A stretch of DNA of 64,000 nt. Origin: Tillus elongatus (Eukaryota > Arthropoda > Insecta > Coleoptera > Cleridae). Under the pieces are notes generated by a model. That model saw only the letters and a program-made list of their open reading frames with translations, did not search any database and was not told where the DNA came from. A program made the translations under genes and the position numbers. The DNA lies in contig OZ023265.1 in the NCBI GenBank assembly GCA_964006375.1, positions 14,801,252 through 14,865,251 on the forward strand. The letters run 5' to 3'. This document shows, one piece after another, positions 1-12,166 of this stretch (positions are counted from its first letter, which is position 1; each line of letters starts with the position of its first letter).

Positions 1-231
1 CCAAGGAAAATAAGTACTTATGACAGAAACTAGCGTACTAAATTTGGTTGACCTTACTTTGTTATTTTCGGAGATATAAATTTTTTTCGAAAGAAAATTT
101 TTCGGGAAAACCTCGACCGGTTTTCCTGACTAACGAACTTATCCAAGCCATTTGCAAAACAAAGGTATGTGGCAGATTTGATCAAAATGAGACCATTATT
201 TTTTGAGTTGAGTTATCGGTGTGATACATAC

Positions 232-284
<53 letters not shown>

Positions 285-312
285 TGAGTTGAGTTATCGG
301 TGTGATACATAC

Positions 313-386
<74 letters not shown>

Positions 387-530
387 ATATAAAGATTGAA
401 ACTGACCCTGGATATGGGTTCTACGGGGCCTAGTTCGCGGTCATTTAAAGAATTTTTTTCAAAATTCAAAAGTCGGGATCGCCTCTTTAGTGATTTTTTT
501 CAAAGAAAATTGACTAATAATAATATCTCA
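1..530 (-). mobile_element. HINE/DINE-like element with (TA)n core, runs off window start
   Basis: Non-autonomous element read on the minus strand. Its 5' end is the near-palindrome at 490-523, where TTAGTG and a T-run face an A-run and GACTAA. Next comes a conserved block (383-480, around GGATATGGGTTCTA) and the (TA)n core. The body toward position 1 carries recurring motifs (ACTTTGTTATT, CGGAGATATAAA, TTTTCCTGACTAACGAACTTATCC). The same architecture recurs about ten times in the window. The core is duplicated: TTTTTGAGTTGAGTTATCGG plus a CATA run occurs at 200-243 and again at 281-324, each followed by (TA)n. The Helitron/HINE assignment is inference from architecture; no coding capacity is seen. 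Confidence 0.6.
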
Positions 531-1526
531 CATTTTTTGTGCAGAAAAATTAAAATGCTAATCTGCTTTCTTTATCCACTTAGATTTACTTCATTCAGGT
601 TAGACTAACTGGTTGATTTTATTTACTTGTAGATTTTATGAACCCTTAAAATTTTCAGGCACTAAATTATCAGTTGTTCTGGACAACTGAAAATACAAGA
701 AGCTGAGCGTCTGTACAACTGCAAATTCTAGACGTCATCGAAAAATTGTAGCGTCTCCTTATTATAACCATCCAAAAACCTGAATTCCAACGCCGTCAAT
801 AATAGTTTTGACATTTGTATGAAATTGATTGATTACCTAACCAAATTAGAAACACTCTTAGAGTTGATACCGTAACTCACTTGCTGCGTCGGGATTTTTT
901 TATGTTGCTGACTGTACGTTTGGCATAGAGAACATTGTATTTCGTAAGCTAATTACTTTCTAATTTTTTCGCTATTTCTCTCTTTTAAAAGCAGGACTAA
1001 ATCCCTTTATAAAAGAGAATGTGTTAAGCGATGTGAACTCAGCAGTACTTTGGAATTTACATTATGTAGGTAAACTGGAAAGTTATTCAGCATTTGATTT
1101 TTCCGAGGTAAAATTTTCAGTGTAGAAAGAGGCCAAGAGTTTTGTGTTAGTCTTTGTATATAACAGACTTTCAGAATGGGTAATTTTTATGTTAGCAAAC
1201 AAGTTTCGAGTAACTGTGAGCTCAGCAAACACTCTTTTGTTTTTGTTGTTTAACCTTTGAGCTTATACAAGTAGAAGTTCGTTTATAATCTTCTCCCGTT
1301 GCAGTGTACACATCAAAGGCGATAAAACTAAACAATACAAGCTATTATTTTTTAATTGCCTCAAAACTTATCTAAATCTACGATCATTGGCCAAATTATT
1401 AGAAACACTTAACATTTTCAGGTTTTTTTTAGTTCTCTAAGAAAAATAGTGTAGTAAGCTCCAATTAACACAAAATAGTATAAGTAGACACTGTGTTAAA
1501 CAATTTTTTTGTAACAATTTACAAAA
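531..1526. other. unassigned AT-rich DNA with one element-terminus remnant
   Basis: I find no credible gene in this stretch. The only recognisable piece is at 871-890, a degenerate copy of the terminal hairpin CACTTGCTGCGTC that ends the HINE-like family. The rest is AT-rich sequence with no repeat I could match elsewhere in the window. Confidence 0.4.
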
Positions 1527-1640
1527 ATTGGAACCTTGGATTTGGGTTCTAGGGGCCCTACTTCCCGCTCATTTGAAAAAATTCTCCAAGTCTTACCATC
1601 CATCCCTCTCTATTAGTAAGTTTTCTTAATGAAAAACCAC
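1527..1640 (-). mobile_element. 5'-end fragment of HINE-like element
   Basis: This is the conserved block (TTGGATTTGGGTTCTAGGGG) plus the 5' hairpin relic (TTAGTAAGTTTTCTTAATG) of the HINE-like family, read on the minus strand. The (TA)n core and body are missing, so it is a fragment. It sits back to back with the plus-strand copy that follows. Confidence 0.5.
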
Positions 1641-1649
1641 TAATCAAAT

Positions 1650-1785
1650 TAAGCTTTTAGTAAATTTTCTTAACAAAATTCACTTATAAGGACATCTCGA
1701 CTTTTGAATTGTGAAAGAATTTCTTCAAATGAGCGCGAACTAGACCCACTAGCCTCATACCCTGGGTCAGTTACAATTTTTATAT

Positions 1786-1853
<68 letters not shown>

Positions 1854-2115
1854 ATGTATGTATCATACCGATAACTCAAAAAATTATGGAGCCATTTTGA
1901 TAAAATTTAGTGACTAAATTCTTTTTGGAAGTGGCTTGGATAGGTTCGTTAGCCAAGAAAATCGGACAAATTCATATCTCCGGAAATAACAACGATAGGG
2001 CAACCAAATTTGGCAAGCTGGTTTATATTGTAAAAGCCAACAGCAAAATTTAGGCCTGCAAGTTAAAAGAAAAAAAGTTATAGGCGCTTATAAAGCAAAA
2101 TTTTAGTGCCACTAA
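1650..2115 (+). mobile_element. HINE-like element, plus orientation
   Basis: Order from left: 5' hairpin relic (1657-1685), block with GAGCGCGAACTAG and CCTGGGTCAGTTACAA, (TA)n at about 1789-1850, then the body motifs ACCGATAACTCAAAAAAT, GCTTGGATAGGTTCGTTAGCC and CTCCGGAAATAACAA. The body ends without the ACGCACTTGCTGCGT terminus, so the copy is 3'-incomplete. Its body aligns with copies near 4500, 5320 and 10060. Confidence 0.6.
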
Positions 2116-2479
2116 AAGTCAGAGAAGATGCAATAACAAAATATTGTATGTATTAAACAAAATCTATCAAATATTACAGACAACGTTTATCTTTTCATGG
2201 CGCAAAAAGTTCAAGAAGTACCAGAAAGATTACTTTAAAAATTTTATAATTTTTCTCCTGTTAATGTCAAACTGGAGATTTGAGACCTGACAATTAGTAT
2301 AAGCATTGTGCTTTATAAATGGTAAATATTGCATTAAATGTATATTAGAATGTTTTATATTGGTCTACACTCCTCATTTGTTAAAATAGTGGAAAAATCT
2401 GTATCTAAAGACCTTACATATTAAAAATAAGTAACTTAAGATTATTATCGGTTATCTACCTTCCATTGTTGAATGTGAT

Positions 2480-2562
2480 ATAAGGCTTATAGTGGTGGAA
2501 TTGTTAGACGGATGGCTGATGAGCGAAGGGACGCCAGTTGAAATCTCACGCTTTCAACTTTG
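2480..2562 (+). repeat. possible tRNA-derived SINE head
   Basis: An A-box-like stretch (TTATAGTGGTGGAATTG) is followed at normal tRNA spacing by a B-box-like stretch (CAGTTGAAATCTCACG, compare GGTTCGAATCC). This is the pol III promoter layout of tRNA-derived SINEs. The cloverleaf is not intact and no other copy is seen in the window, so a decayed SINE head or chance match are both possible. Confidence 0.35.
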
Positions 2563-2894
2563 TTTTCTTTTTTTCATCTTTGATCAATTTTAACGTTATC
2601 TGATCAGATTGTGTAATTTCAATATTTTCTTAGCGACTTTTTGTTGAAAATGAAAGATAAGCACTTTTAAGACTTTTAATTCAAGTCTAATATCAGCTGT
2701 TGTTGCCCTTAGTTGGTAAAACCGTTCCACAGCTTACATAGACGTAGAGATTCATTAGAAGATGTTGTGTTCTTCTCTACAATAGGATTCAATTTTTACA
2801 GCATCCACACGCAAAAGAATGTTGTGTGTGAAGCCACAGAAAAAGTATCTAATTCTGCATTTAGATGAGATTTTGAATATTTTAAAATGTATTT

Positions 2895-3190
2895 CTATTA
2901 GCTAATTTTCTTGTACAAAATATTCTTTTAATAGCGAATCTTCTTATAAATGAATATAATAAACTTTCTTTGAAGAAACAATTGTTGCGAATTTTTTTTT
3001 GAAAATTGTTCGATTGATGAAAGGTTTCAATGGATTTTCGTGCAAACAAATTATTTTATCTTTAATTTTAATTACAGATTAAGTATATTATTTGAATTTT
3101 ATGTATTCTTTTAACAAAATTTGGTGTAAAATATTTCGCAGAATTTTTTTTTGTGTTTCGTAGAAATCATTTTGTGTAAGATGTGTTTGC
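2895..3190 (+). repeat. dispersed ~300-bp repeat, copy 1
   Basis: This stretch aligns with 3935-4195 in the same orientation about 1.04 kb away. Shared segments include GCGAATTTTCTTGTACAAAA, TCTTATAAATGAAT and ATGGATTTTCGTGCAAACAA, with intervening drift. No coding potential is visible. In the second copy the repeat leads into the terminus of a HINE-like element, so it may be part of that family's body. Confidence 0.55.
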
Positions 3191-3934
3191 GAAATTTTGG
3201 TAACTAATGATAAATGTTTATTAAGTTATTAGAAAAAAAAATGTTTGCAAATTTTCATTAAATTATTGTTAAGTGTCGTCGAAAAAGCTTTATTTTTAAC
3301 TTGTTTTGGCCTCGAGCAAAGCTCTTTTAGCCACGGTCACTCCAGGTCAACACCTAGTGCTACAGCTCCCTACTATAATATGATGTTTTACATAAAAAAA
3401 AACAAAAAGGATTCTCTATGCTATCGTCTACCAAGCTCAGGAAACAAACCCTGAAATTTCCTTTACTTCATGTTACGAAGAGAGACTATGCCCATCATAC
3501 TTTATATTTTGTTTTAGTGGGTAAGGTGTATGTGTTTAAGTCTTATAAACTAGGATTAAAATTAAGGAAAAAAGACATGGGATCACAAACTTCACGCCTA
3601 GGGGTCCACCAAGGCGACTTTCTTTTAGACAAACTAGACTGAACCACGGTAAAGATGGGTTAGACTCAGGGACAGACAAAAGGAATCTATAATTATATGA
3701 CTATTAACTATAATGTCAATTGTTTCAACAAAATTGCTGTAAAAAAACAGAACAAAATTTTATATCTTTTTACGTTGAGCTAAATTACCTCATGTAATTT
3801 ATTACATGAAAAAGCTTTTGTAAAAAATTATATTTTAGTAGGTGGGTAAATAACGTTTGCAATGGTTCTTTGGCCAGGAAAATCGGACCAGTTTTTATTA
3901 AATTTATTTAATTTATTTTTATTCGCGAATTTTC
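3191..3934. other. unassigned sequence between repeat copies
   Basis: Short reading frames at 3245-3454 and 3418-3642 have no recognisable domain, low-complexity composition and no supporting signals, so I do not call them genes. At 3870-3895 a piece of HINE-like body (TTTGGCCAGGAAAATCGGACC) is present just before the second repeat copy. Confidence 0.35.
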
Positions 3935-4272
3935 TTGTACAAAATGTTCTTTAAATTACGAATTTTCTTATAAATGAATGTAATGTATTTTATTCGAAGA
4001 AATATTTGTTGAGAATTTTTGTATGAACATTTATTCAGTTGATGGAACATTTTTTAAACGAAATTCGTCAAAAATCAGGTTTTAATGGATTTTCGTGCAA
4101 ACAAATTATTTTATTTTCAATTTTAATTACAGTTTAGGTATATAATTTGAATTTTATTTGTAAAAAATTTTTTACCAAAATTTGATGCCTGCTTTCATTA
4201 AAAAAAATTTGACAATAAAAAACATTTTGATGAAAATTCACTACCATAACGCACTTGCTGCGTCCAGACTTT
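3935..4272 (+). mobile_element. dispersed repeat copy 2 joined to a HINE-like 3' terminus
   Basis: Positions 3935-4195 repeat 2895-3190. They run into GATGAAAATTCACTACCATA and the terminal hairpin ACGCACTTGCTGCGTCC (about 4249-4265), the 3' signature of the HINE-like family. The ACGCA/TGCGT arms can pair over a 5-nt loop. The next element begins within about 15 bp, so this is one unit of a head-to-tail tandem. Confidence 0.5.
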
Positions 4273-4279
4273 TTAGTGA

Positions 4280-4960
<681 letters not shown>

Positions 4961-5124
4961 TGCGACACATTACATAGACCAACACTTATAAGAAGTAACA
5001 ATGGTTTTATATGTTGTGTATTGTGTGTTGCCTAAGATATCATACTAAGTTCAGCAGGTCCCGTTCCAACACTATAGGATTAAAAATGCATTGCCAAAAA
5101 AAAAACAAATTGCTTATCCTTTAA

Positions 5125-5219
5125 CCAAAATATTAGTGAATTTTTATTTAAAAAAATTCAGTAATAGAAAGGTATCGATGGTGAGACACAATTTTTTTCA
5201 AATGAGTGCGAATTAGGAC

Positions 5220-5307
<88 letters not shown>

Positions 5308-5748
5308 ATCCGATAACTCAAAAAATAATTAACCGATTTCGATGAAACTCGGCAAGTGCCTTTCTTTTATTAATGGCCTGGATGAGTTCGTTGGCCAGAA
5401 AAATCGGAAAGGCCTTTCCGGGAAACATTTTTTCCTCGAAAATTACAAAGCTGTTTTAATGAAATTTAAAGGGTATATTGCCCTGGGAGAGACCTTACTA
5501 CGTATCAAAATTAAACTTTCTAAGTTTATAAAAAACTGAGTTATTCAAATTTTGATTTTTCTTTCAGAAAAAAATGTTTTTTTCCAAAATTACGAAGGTA
5601 TTTAAATGAAATTTGGTGTATATGTCGCCTTAGGAAAGACCTTACTACATACTAAATTTAAACTTTCTAAGTTTATAGAAAATTGAGTTATTCAAAATTG
5701 AAGCATTTAATACAAATTCACTACCATAACGCACTTGCTGCGTCCAGA
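5125..5748 (+). mobile_element. near-complete HINE-like element (reference copy)
   Basis: Best-delimited copy of the family, about 620 bp. The 5' hairpin is at 5131-5162 (TTAGTGAATTTTTATTT with its complement), followed by TAGAAAGGTATCGATGG and the GCGAATTAGGACC block. (TA)n spans 5220-5299. Two homologous body segments (5300-5540 and 5560-5700) each end in ACTTTCTAAGTTTATA and GAGTTATTCAAA. The 3' end is AAATTCACTACCATAACGCA plus CTTGCTGCGTCC. Subterminal inverted repeats (TTAGTGAATTT / AAATTCACTA), a microsatellite core and a 3' stem-loop are the hallmarks of HINE/DINE-1 elements as I know them. Autonomous Helitron proteins are not encoded here. Confidence 0.65.
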
Positions 5749-7173
5749 ATTTTATTATTGTTTGTCCACAGTAATACCAAAATTTAAATTGAGTAAAGGT
5801 TCTTTAAGTTCTAATCTTAAAACCATTGTGTACCATTGCTACAAGCACATTACAACGTTTTACTGCTGAATGCACTAAATACAATATTCCTAAAGGGTTG
5901 CTGTCTAGCATGTTCTACTTTGCTCTCACATACACATGTTTCACGGTGAATGCGCAATTTTTAAATGATTCATATCCTGTTGTGCTTCACCCTACTATAT
6001 TAAAATTTCTATATTTCTTCCAGCAAGTGTTTATTCAATTTAAGCAGTTAGAATTGAAATAGGGGAGAGCAGCTTTTGCAGCCGACATTACAATATTTTC
6101 CGGTAATTAAACTTTAAAACTGTTTGATCTGGATATCCAAATATTGATCTTTTCAAAAGGGAGGCAGCTGTTTAAGACGGTAAAGATCAAATAATGTCAG
6201 TTTATATTAGAATCTTTCTAACGACTCAATACAAGAGGAGAACGTCTACCTGGGCTTGGAAACAATGGGACCGCGGGGATAAGAAAGCAAACAGACTGTA
6301 TTCTTGCTTAGTCTTGCTTGTGTTTGCGTTGAACCGCACCTGGTTGCCGAGTCTGGAATCTTTTATAGACGTGTAATGAGCTAAGTAAATGGGAAATGTA
6401 TTGTTTAATGGTTTTCTACGTTCTAAAAAAATGACACTGATGGACTTTGGGATTTGATTATCTCCCCATACAGTGTGTCCGAAACTGGATTGAAATATAT
6501 TGCTATCGTCGTTATTATTAGAGATAGGGAGACTGTTAGATTAGCAATGTTTTGTAGAAATTCATGCCCGTTCCAAATATGACGTGTATTTTGCCCTGTC
6601 TCTTTTCGTTTTCGAGTTATTTTGAAAAAAAATGTCGATTTTTTTTTCAATATCTACGTAGGCGTTGATCTGACATGTCTAAGACTTGCACATTATCAGG
6701 ATACTTTTTACAGAGTAATCCTTTTGTGCGATTCCCAACTTTGGATTGTTATTTGTTTTTGACGTTTGTTTCTATTATGGTAGCCATATTGGATTTTTCG
6801 CTCATGTGATAGCCCGTGAAAAGAGCTTTCCAATGCTGTACAACATGCTTGAGAAATCTTGTAATTGCACTGACAATTTTGAGAAAAACCGTTTTGAGGA
6901 TGTTAGGCTATGAAATCCAAAACCAGAAAACAAATGACAAAAAAGTGTTCAAAAAGCAGTAGGCCATGGAGTCTAACAATAGACTTCTACTTTTAACATA
7001 ATTTTCCGTAATGATTCACGACAAAAAATTGAAACTTCGAGCACACCAATGAATCGGCCCATTATCACAAATTATATTTTACATTACAACAATATCCTAA
7101 ACTATTGTTATAATTAAATTAAATAGATAAACCTAATAAATAACTAAATTTACTAACAGAACTCAATAAGACT
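5749..7173. other. unassigned, mostly non-repetitive-looking DNA
   Basis: Frames at 5826-6062, 6194-6376 and 6423-6650 (minus) lack recognisable domains, lean on low-complexity codons and have no splice or promoter context, so they are not called. I see no copy of this stretch elsewhere in the window. It may be older unique sequence between element clusters. Confidence 0.3.
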
Positions 7174-7482
7174 CTGGACGCAGCAAGTGCGTTATGGTAG
7201 TGAATTTTCATAAAAATGTTTCTAATAGCAAATATGTTTTTTAAGAAAGCAGGCACCAAATTTGGTTACCAGTATAATTTATATATTAGAAACAATGTAC
7301 CATATTTCATCAAAATAACTTTTTTGTTTGAAAATGTACAAAAATTTCCGCAAGTAAACTTAAATTTTTCCCGAAAAAACTGGTTTTCTGGTCAACCTTA
7401 TAGGTTAATAGCAAATTGATTCACAATTTGAAGCATTTAATGAAAATTCGCAACCATAACGCACTTGCTGCGTCCCGAATTT
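7174..7482. mobile_element. foldback/MITE-like element, copy 1 (~308 bp)
   Basis: Both ends carry the same terminus in inverted orientation: GGACGCAGCAAGTGCGTTAT at 7176 and ATAACGCACTTGCTGCGTCC ending at 7476, continuing inward through TGGTAGTGAATTTTCAT and its complement. The interior includes GCAGGCACCAAATTTGGTTACC, ACAATGTACCA and a GGTCAACCTTATAGGTTAAT segment. The same unit occurs at 10852-11160 (inverted) and 45945-46256, so it is an independent element rather than chance end-to-end insertion. Its outer hairpin is identical to the 3' end of the HINE-like family. Confidence 0.6.
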
Positions 7483-7539
7483 CTTTTCTTACAAAGATGT
7501 ATTATATTTCGATGGAAAATACAAAAATGCAATAACATA

Positions 7540-8612
<1,073 letters not shown>

Positions 8613-8836
8613 CAGATTAATGATTTACGAAGACGCTTTTGAAAATTGTTTGATTTTTAAACGTAAGTCGACTAAAAAACAACAGAAGAAAGGTTGCTAT
8701 GGATATAACACTATCGCGACAATTAAGAATACTGCCATTCTTAATTATCTAAACAATTTGAGGTGTATTTAACACGTTGCTAAAAATGTTGTCCTGTTTA
8801 TTTCAAATATTATTCAACAATATGTTCAGTAATGAA

Positions 8837-9250
8837 GAATATTTTGACATGTTGGAATGTTATATTTGTTTTAACCGAAATACTGAGGCAGCTGTAAATT
8901 CATATCAAAACAACTACACAGAAAGACGACAACCAAACATCAAAATATTTCGCAGGATAGTGACCAATCTATTGAACGACGCGAGCTTTTACGCAAAGAA
9001 ACTACCAATGCCTAGAAACGAAGAAAGAAATAATGCCATCTTACAGGTTTCAAACGAAAACCCTCCGCAATATGTTTGGTTTTATGTTGAACAAATTGAT
9101 GTTACAAAAATACGGTACACCGTGTATTAAAACAAAGTTATTACCATCCATACAAACCTACAATCGTACAAGGCTTAAATGTTGACGATTACCCTAAGCG
9201 ACTTCAATCCTGCAGATGGTATCAAGGACAATGTCAGCAAGATGACATGA
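8837..9250 (+). pseudogene. relic of DD41D mariner-type transposase, N-terminal part
   Basis: The frame open to 9130 contains NEEYFDMLECY, AAVNSYQNNYTERRQPN and FRRIVTNLLNDASF. These match in order the DUF4817-like helix-turn-helix at the N-terminus of the intact-looking transposase at 15473. After a frameshift near 9135 similarity resumes (HPYKPTIVQGLNVDDYPKRL, SCRWY), equivalent to the segment before the catalytic domain. The DDE domain is absent: similarity stops at about 9250, where a minus-strand LINE fragment begins. A dead, 3'-truncated copy, diverged from both other transposases in the window. Confidence 0.65.
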
Positions 9251-9335
9251 GACAGGTCAAAAAATAAGGTAACCACAATGTAATTGAGGCCCATTTTTTC
9301 GTTTACATATTGAATGTATATGATATGCAGGATGA
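9251..9335 (-). pseudogene. small fragment of CR1-like LINE reverse transcriptase
   Basis: ACAGGTCAAAAAATAAGGTA, CCACAATGTAATTGAG and TTTACATATTGAATGTAT match the minus-strand RT segment at 56338-56405 with scattered changes. There it encodes the stretch leading to the catalytic FxxAFD-type motif. It directly abuts the transposase relic on its left. Confidence 0.5.
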
Positions 9336-9711
9336 TTTGTATTTTTTAGAGAATTTTCACTGTGCCACATCTTAAGCGTTACTTGGCTTAAACTGGCATC
9401 TGGCACGTCTGGTCACGGGGCGAAGCACAATATTTTCTATTCTGTTCCAGGGCTGGACTAGCATGTTCATTTTATTCACTACCAAAGCAAAATATCACTA
9501 TATATGGTGTAAACACGAATAAGTTTGAAACAAACAGGGGGAGCGGGGTAGTTCCTTGTTGAAAACTAAACGGGGTCTTTCATGTAAAAAAATGATTTAT
9601 TTTACCGTATAAAAAACTAAATAACAACCCTCTACCAAAAATGATTTCGGACGTAAAAAATAGTCGACATATTTATCACAACCTTATATCAAGAGACTTA
9701 GGAAGAAAGTT
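9336..9711. other. unassigned
   Basis: No gene, repeat copy or regulatory signal that I can support. It separates the LINE fragment from the Penelope RT fragment and may contain more decayed Penelope sequence. Confidence 0.3.
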
Positions 9712-10017
9712 ATAAGTTGCAAATCCTAAAGTCCCCAAAAAGTACGGTCTCCCAAAAATTCATAAACCGGGAAATTGAATGAGACCTATTGTTTCAGCTA
9801 TAGATCCCCGACATGTAATTTTGCAAAGTGAGTTTAAAAGCTTACCCGTCAAACAAAAAAGTTTTTCAGTAATAAATCCCCTTAAATTTATTAATCAAAG
9901 TAAAGAGGTTAAATTGATTGAAGGCAACCTTTTAATTTTAATCGATGTACCCTCATTGTTTCCTAGGGTCCCCAGGAGGCAACCTAACGTGTTTAGAAGA
10001 GTTGTTAAAAATTAATA
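9712..10017 (+). pseudogene. Penelope-like element reverse transcriptase fragment
   Basis: Translation in one frame reads NPKVPKKYGLPKIHKPGN, a stop, then MRPIVSAID, FSVINPLKFI and LLILIDVPSLFPRVP. This follows the Penelope RT order: PKxYGLPKIHK, LRPIVS, and the catalytic xSFDVxSLFTxVP region. The first catalytic Asp is kept in LIDVPSLF. An in-frame stop lies between PGN and MRP, and the frame ends soon after the first catalytic block. Motifs further downstream are missing here but present at 30790-31020 in another copy. A dead 5'- and 3'-truncated fragment. Confidence 0.7.
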
Positions 10018-10039
10018 ACATCAATGAAAAGGTTTCCAA

Positions 10040-10850
10040 AGAACACAAGTTTCTCCGGAGATAACAAAGTAAGAGCAACCAAATTTGATACCCGTGTTAA
10101 CATTATAAATAGTGACTTACGTACCAGAACCTAGCTCTGTAGGTCAAAAGACAAAAAAGTTATAGACATTTAAAGAAAAAAATTTGGGGTTGTCCTCAAA
10201 ACGACAAAGTCGCGATTTGAAACGTCAAAATTCGCCACATTTATGCAAAGAACCTGAATCAAATACGAATTATGTAAAGAAAATGTCACAAGAACAGTGT
10301 TTTGCAAACTCTTAGGTTTCAGCTTTAATCATTGTCCTTCATTTTACTCAAAGATTTACAGAAAATTAAATTCAAATAGCCCCTTTCTATGATGCTTTGG
10401 CTGTAGGTTTAATTAAGTTGATGCTTTGGCTGGGGGTTTAGTTTCTATGGTTTAATGGTCTATAATTTTTAGATAGTTTTCGTAAAAAAAAATTCGTCAA
10501 TGAGGAGACCGTGACTTTTCGATTTTAAAAGGTTTCTTCAAATGAGAGCAAACTAGCACCACTAGAATCCATATCCGGGTTTACTCTCAGTTTTTATCTG
10601 TTTGCATATATACAGGGTGACGCATTTCTACGGTAAAGCTCAATATAATTGTTATTATACAAGATACGGGGAAAAATTGTATACGTTAATTATAGTGTCT
10701 TAAGCTGCATCTTATAAAAATATTTTGACAATCACAGGCTGGTCCATAAGTCGTTGGTGATCCCTACAATTGTTTTTTTCGAACACCTTTATATTATTGA
10801 ATTTTTGCATTTTTTATCGAAATATGATGCATGTTTGTAAGAAAAAAATC
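10040..10850 (+). mobile_element. HINE-like body fragment followed by a second 5' end
   Basis: 10050-10480 is the distal body of a plus-oriented long copy: CTCCGGAGATAACAAAGTAA, AGAGCAACCAAATTTG and CATTGTCCTTCATTTTACTC match the reverse complement of 7800-8130. At about 10490-10610 a new 5' end starts (AATTCGTCAATGAGGAGACC, GAATCCATATCCGGGTTTAC) but its (TA)n is only a few units. 10614-10850 starts TACAGGGTGACGCATTTCTA and is the reverse complement of part of 7580-7700. Confidence 0.5.
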
Positions 10851-10851
10851 A

Positions 10852-11160
10852 AGACGCAGTAAGTGCGTTTTGGTAGCGAATTATCATGAAATCTTTCAAA
10901 TTTCAATAACTCAATTTGCTATTAATCTAAGGTTTGTTGGCTAGGAAACCAGTTTTCTCGGAAATATTTTAAGTTTATTTTCGTAAAATTTTTGTACATT
11001 TTCAAACAATAAGTATAATTTTGATGTAATATGTTACATTGTTTCTACTATATAGGCTATACGTTTAACCGGATTGATGCCTGCTTGCATTAGAGAGACA
11101 TATTTGCTACTAAAACATTTTTATGCAAATTCACTTCCATAACGCACTTGCTGCGTCCAC
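10852..11160. mobile_element. foldback/MITE-like element, copy 2
   Basis: Termini are GACGCAGTAAGTGCGTTTTG and CATAACGCACTTGCTGCGTC. The interior is the reverse complement of copy 1 at 7174-7482, including CCTTAGATTAATAGC-type and GATGCCTGCTTGCATTAGAG segments. Length about 308 bp, no coding capacity. Confidence 0.6.
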
Positions 11161-12166
11161 GCTTTTTACTTTTCGGCGATTTTTCATAATTGAAAGATTT
11201 TTATTAAAATGCACTTCCTGCATTCAGACTTTGTTTAAAATTACTTATGTAACAACGAAATACCTAACATCGCTAAATATTTCAATTCGGTCTTCAGGCA
11301 ATGGCTAACAATATTTGAGACCATATAAGCCATAACAGAAGACTCTAGGGGAACGGCATTCTCCCTTGGCTATAAAACTCCCACTATGTTGTGCCATGGG
11401 CGGTTTATAGTCATATTTATGGAGGCTGATATTACAGTAATCGTATTTCTATTGGATTTATGGTTCGTGCCGCCACTTCAAGTAACACAATTACATGTGA
11501 ACAATTCATCAAACATTTATGACGACAAGGAGAGCCAGTATTACTTGTGAAATTAAACAGTGGAAAACCGCCGCCATTCGTGACTAACTTACATTTGTTA
11601 TATCTGCTTTAGTTTGTTCATTTGTTGAACTGCATGACTTCATTCCAAGTCAAATACTAACTGGAATAATGTAATAACTAGCGGAATCGTTAGCTGTATG
11701 ATATATATTATGTTCACAAGCAAGAATGAAAATTAAGGATATTAGTTATACGAAATCTAGATTTGTTAACGCTTGCCAACGCATTCCGCACATCGAAGGT
11801 ATATTTACGATAGGTGAAAAATAATCATTATTATTAAATAATTTGTGAGACTTTGTTTCCTACTAACAAGCCAACCCTCCATCTTACATATCCTCAAAAA
11901 ATGATACCTAACTGCAGGTGTCCCGTGAAACGTCGTGGTCGCTCCTATTCAATTTAGGAAGCAGTTTATATTATGGGATTGAAGTAAACATGCGCAGTAT
12001 GTAAGGCACGTGAATAGGTCGCTGTGTAGTAGAAGACAAATAAAAGTGGTAAAAAGAAGAAGTAATTACAAGAAACGGTTTTGCACAGCGCTTTTAGTTG
12101 CAGTGTAGATTGTTCAGTGAAAATGCCGCAGGATTGTGAGCTGAGAAATAGAAAAATAATAAATAA
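11161..12166. other. unassigned
   Basis: The frame at 11123-11308 begins inside the foldback terminus and has no domain. The rest shows no repeat copy within the window. At 12000-12166, next to the broken 3' side of the LINE, purine-rich sequence does not match other copies of that LINE, so it is probably flanking DNA or the interrupting sequence. Confidence 0.3.
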
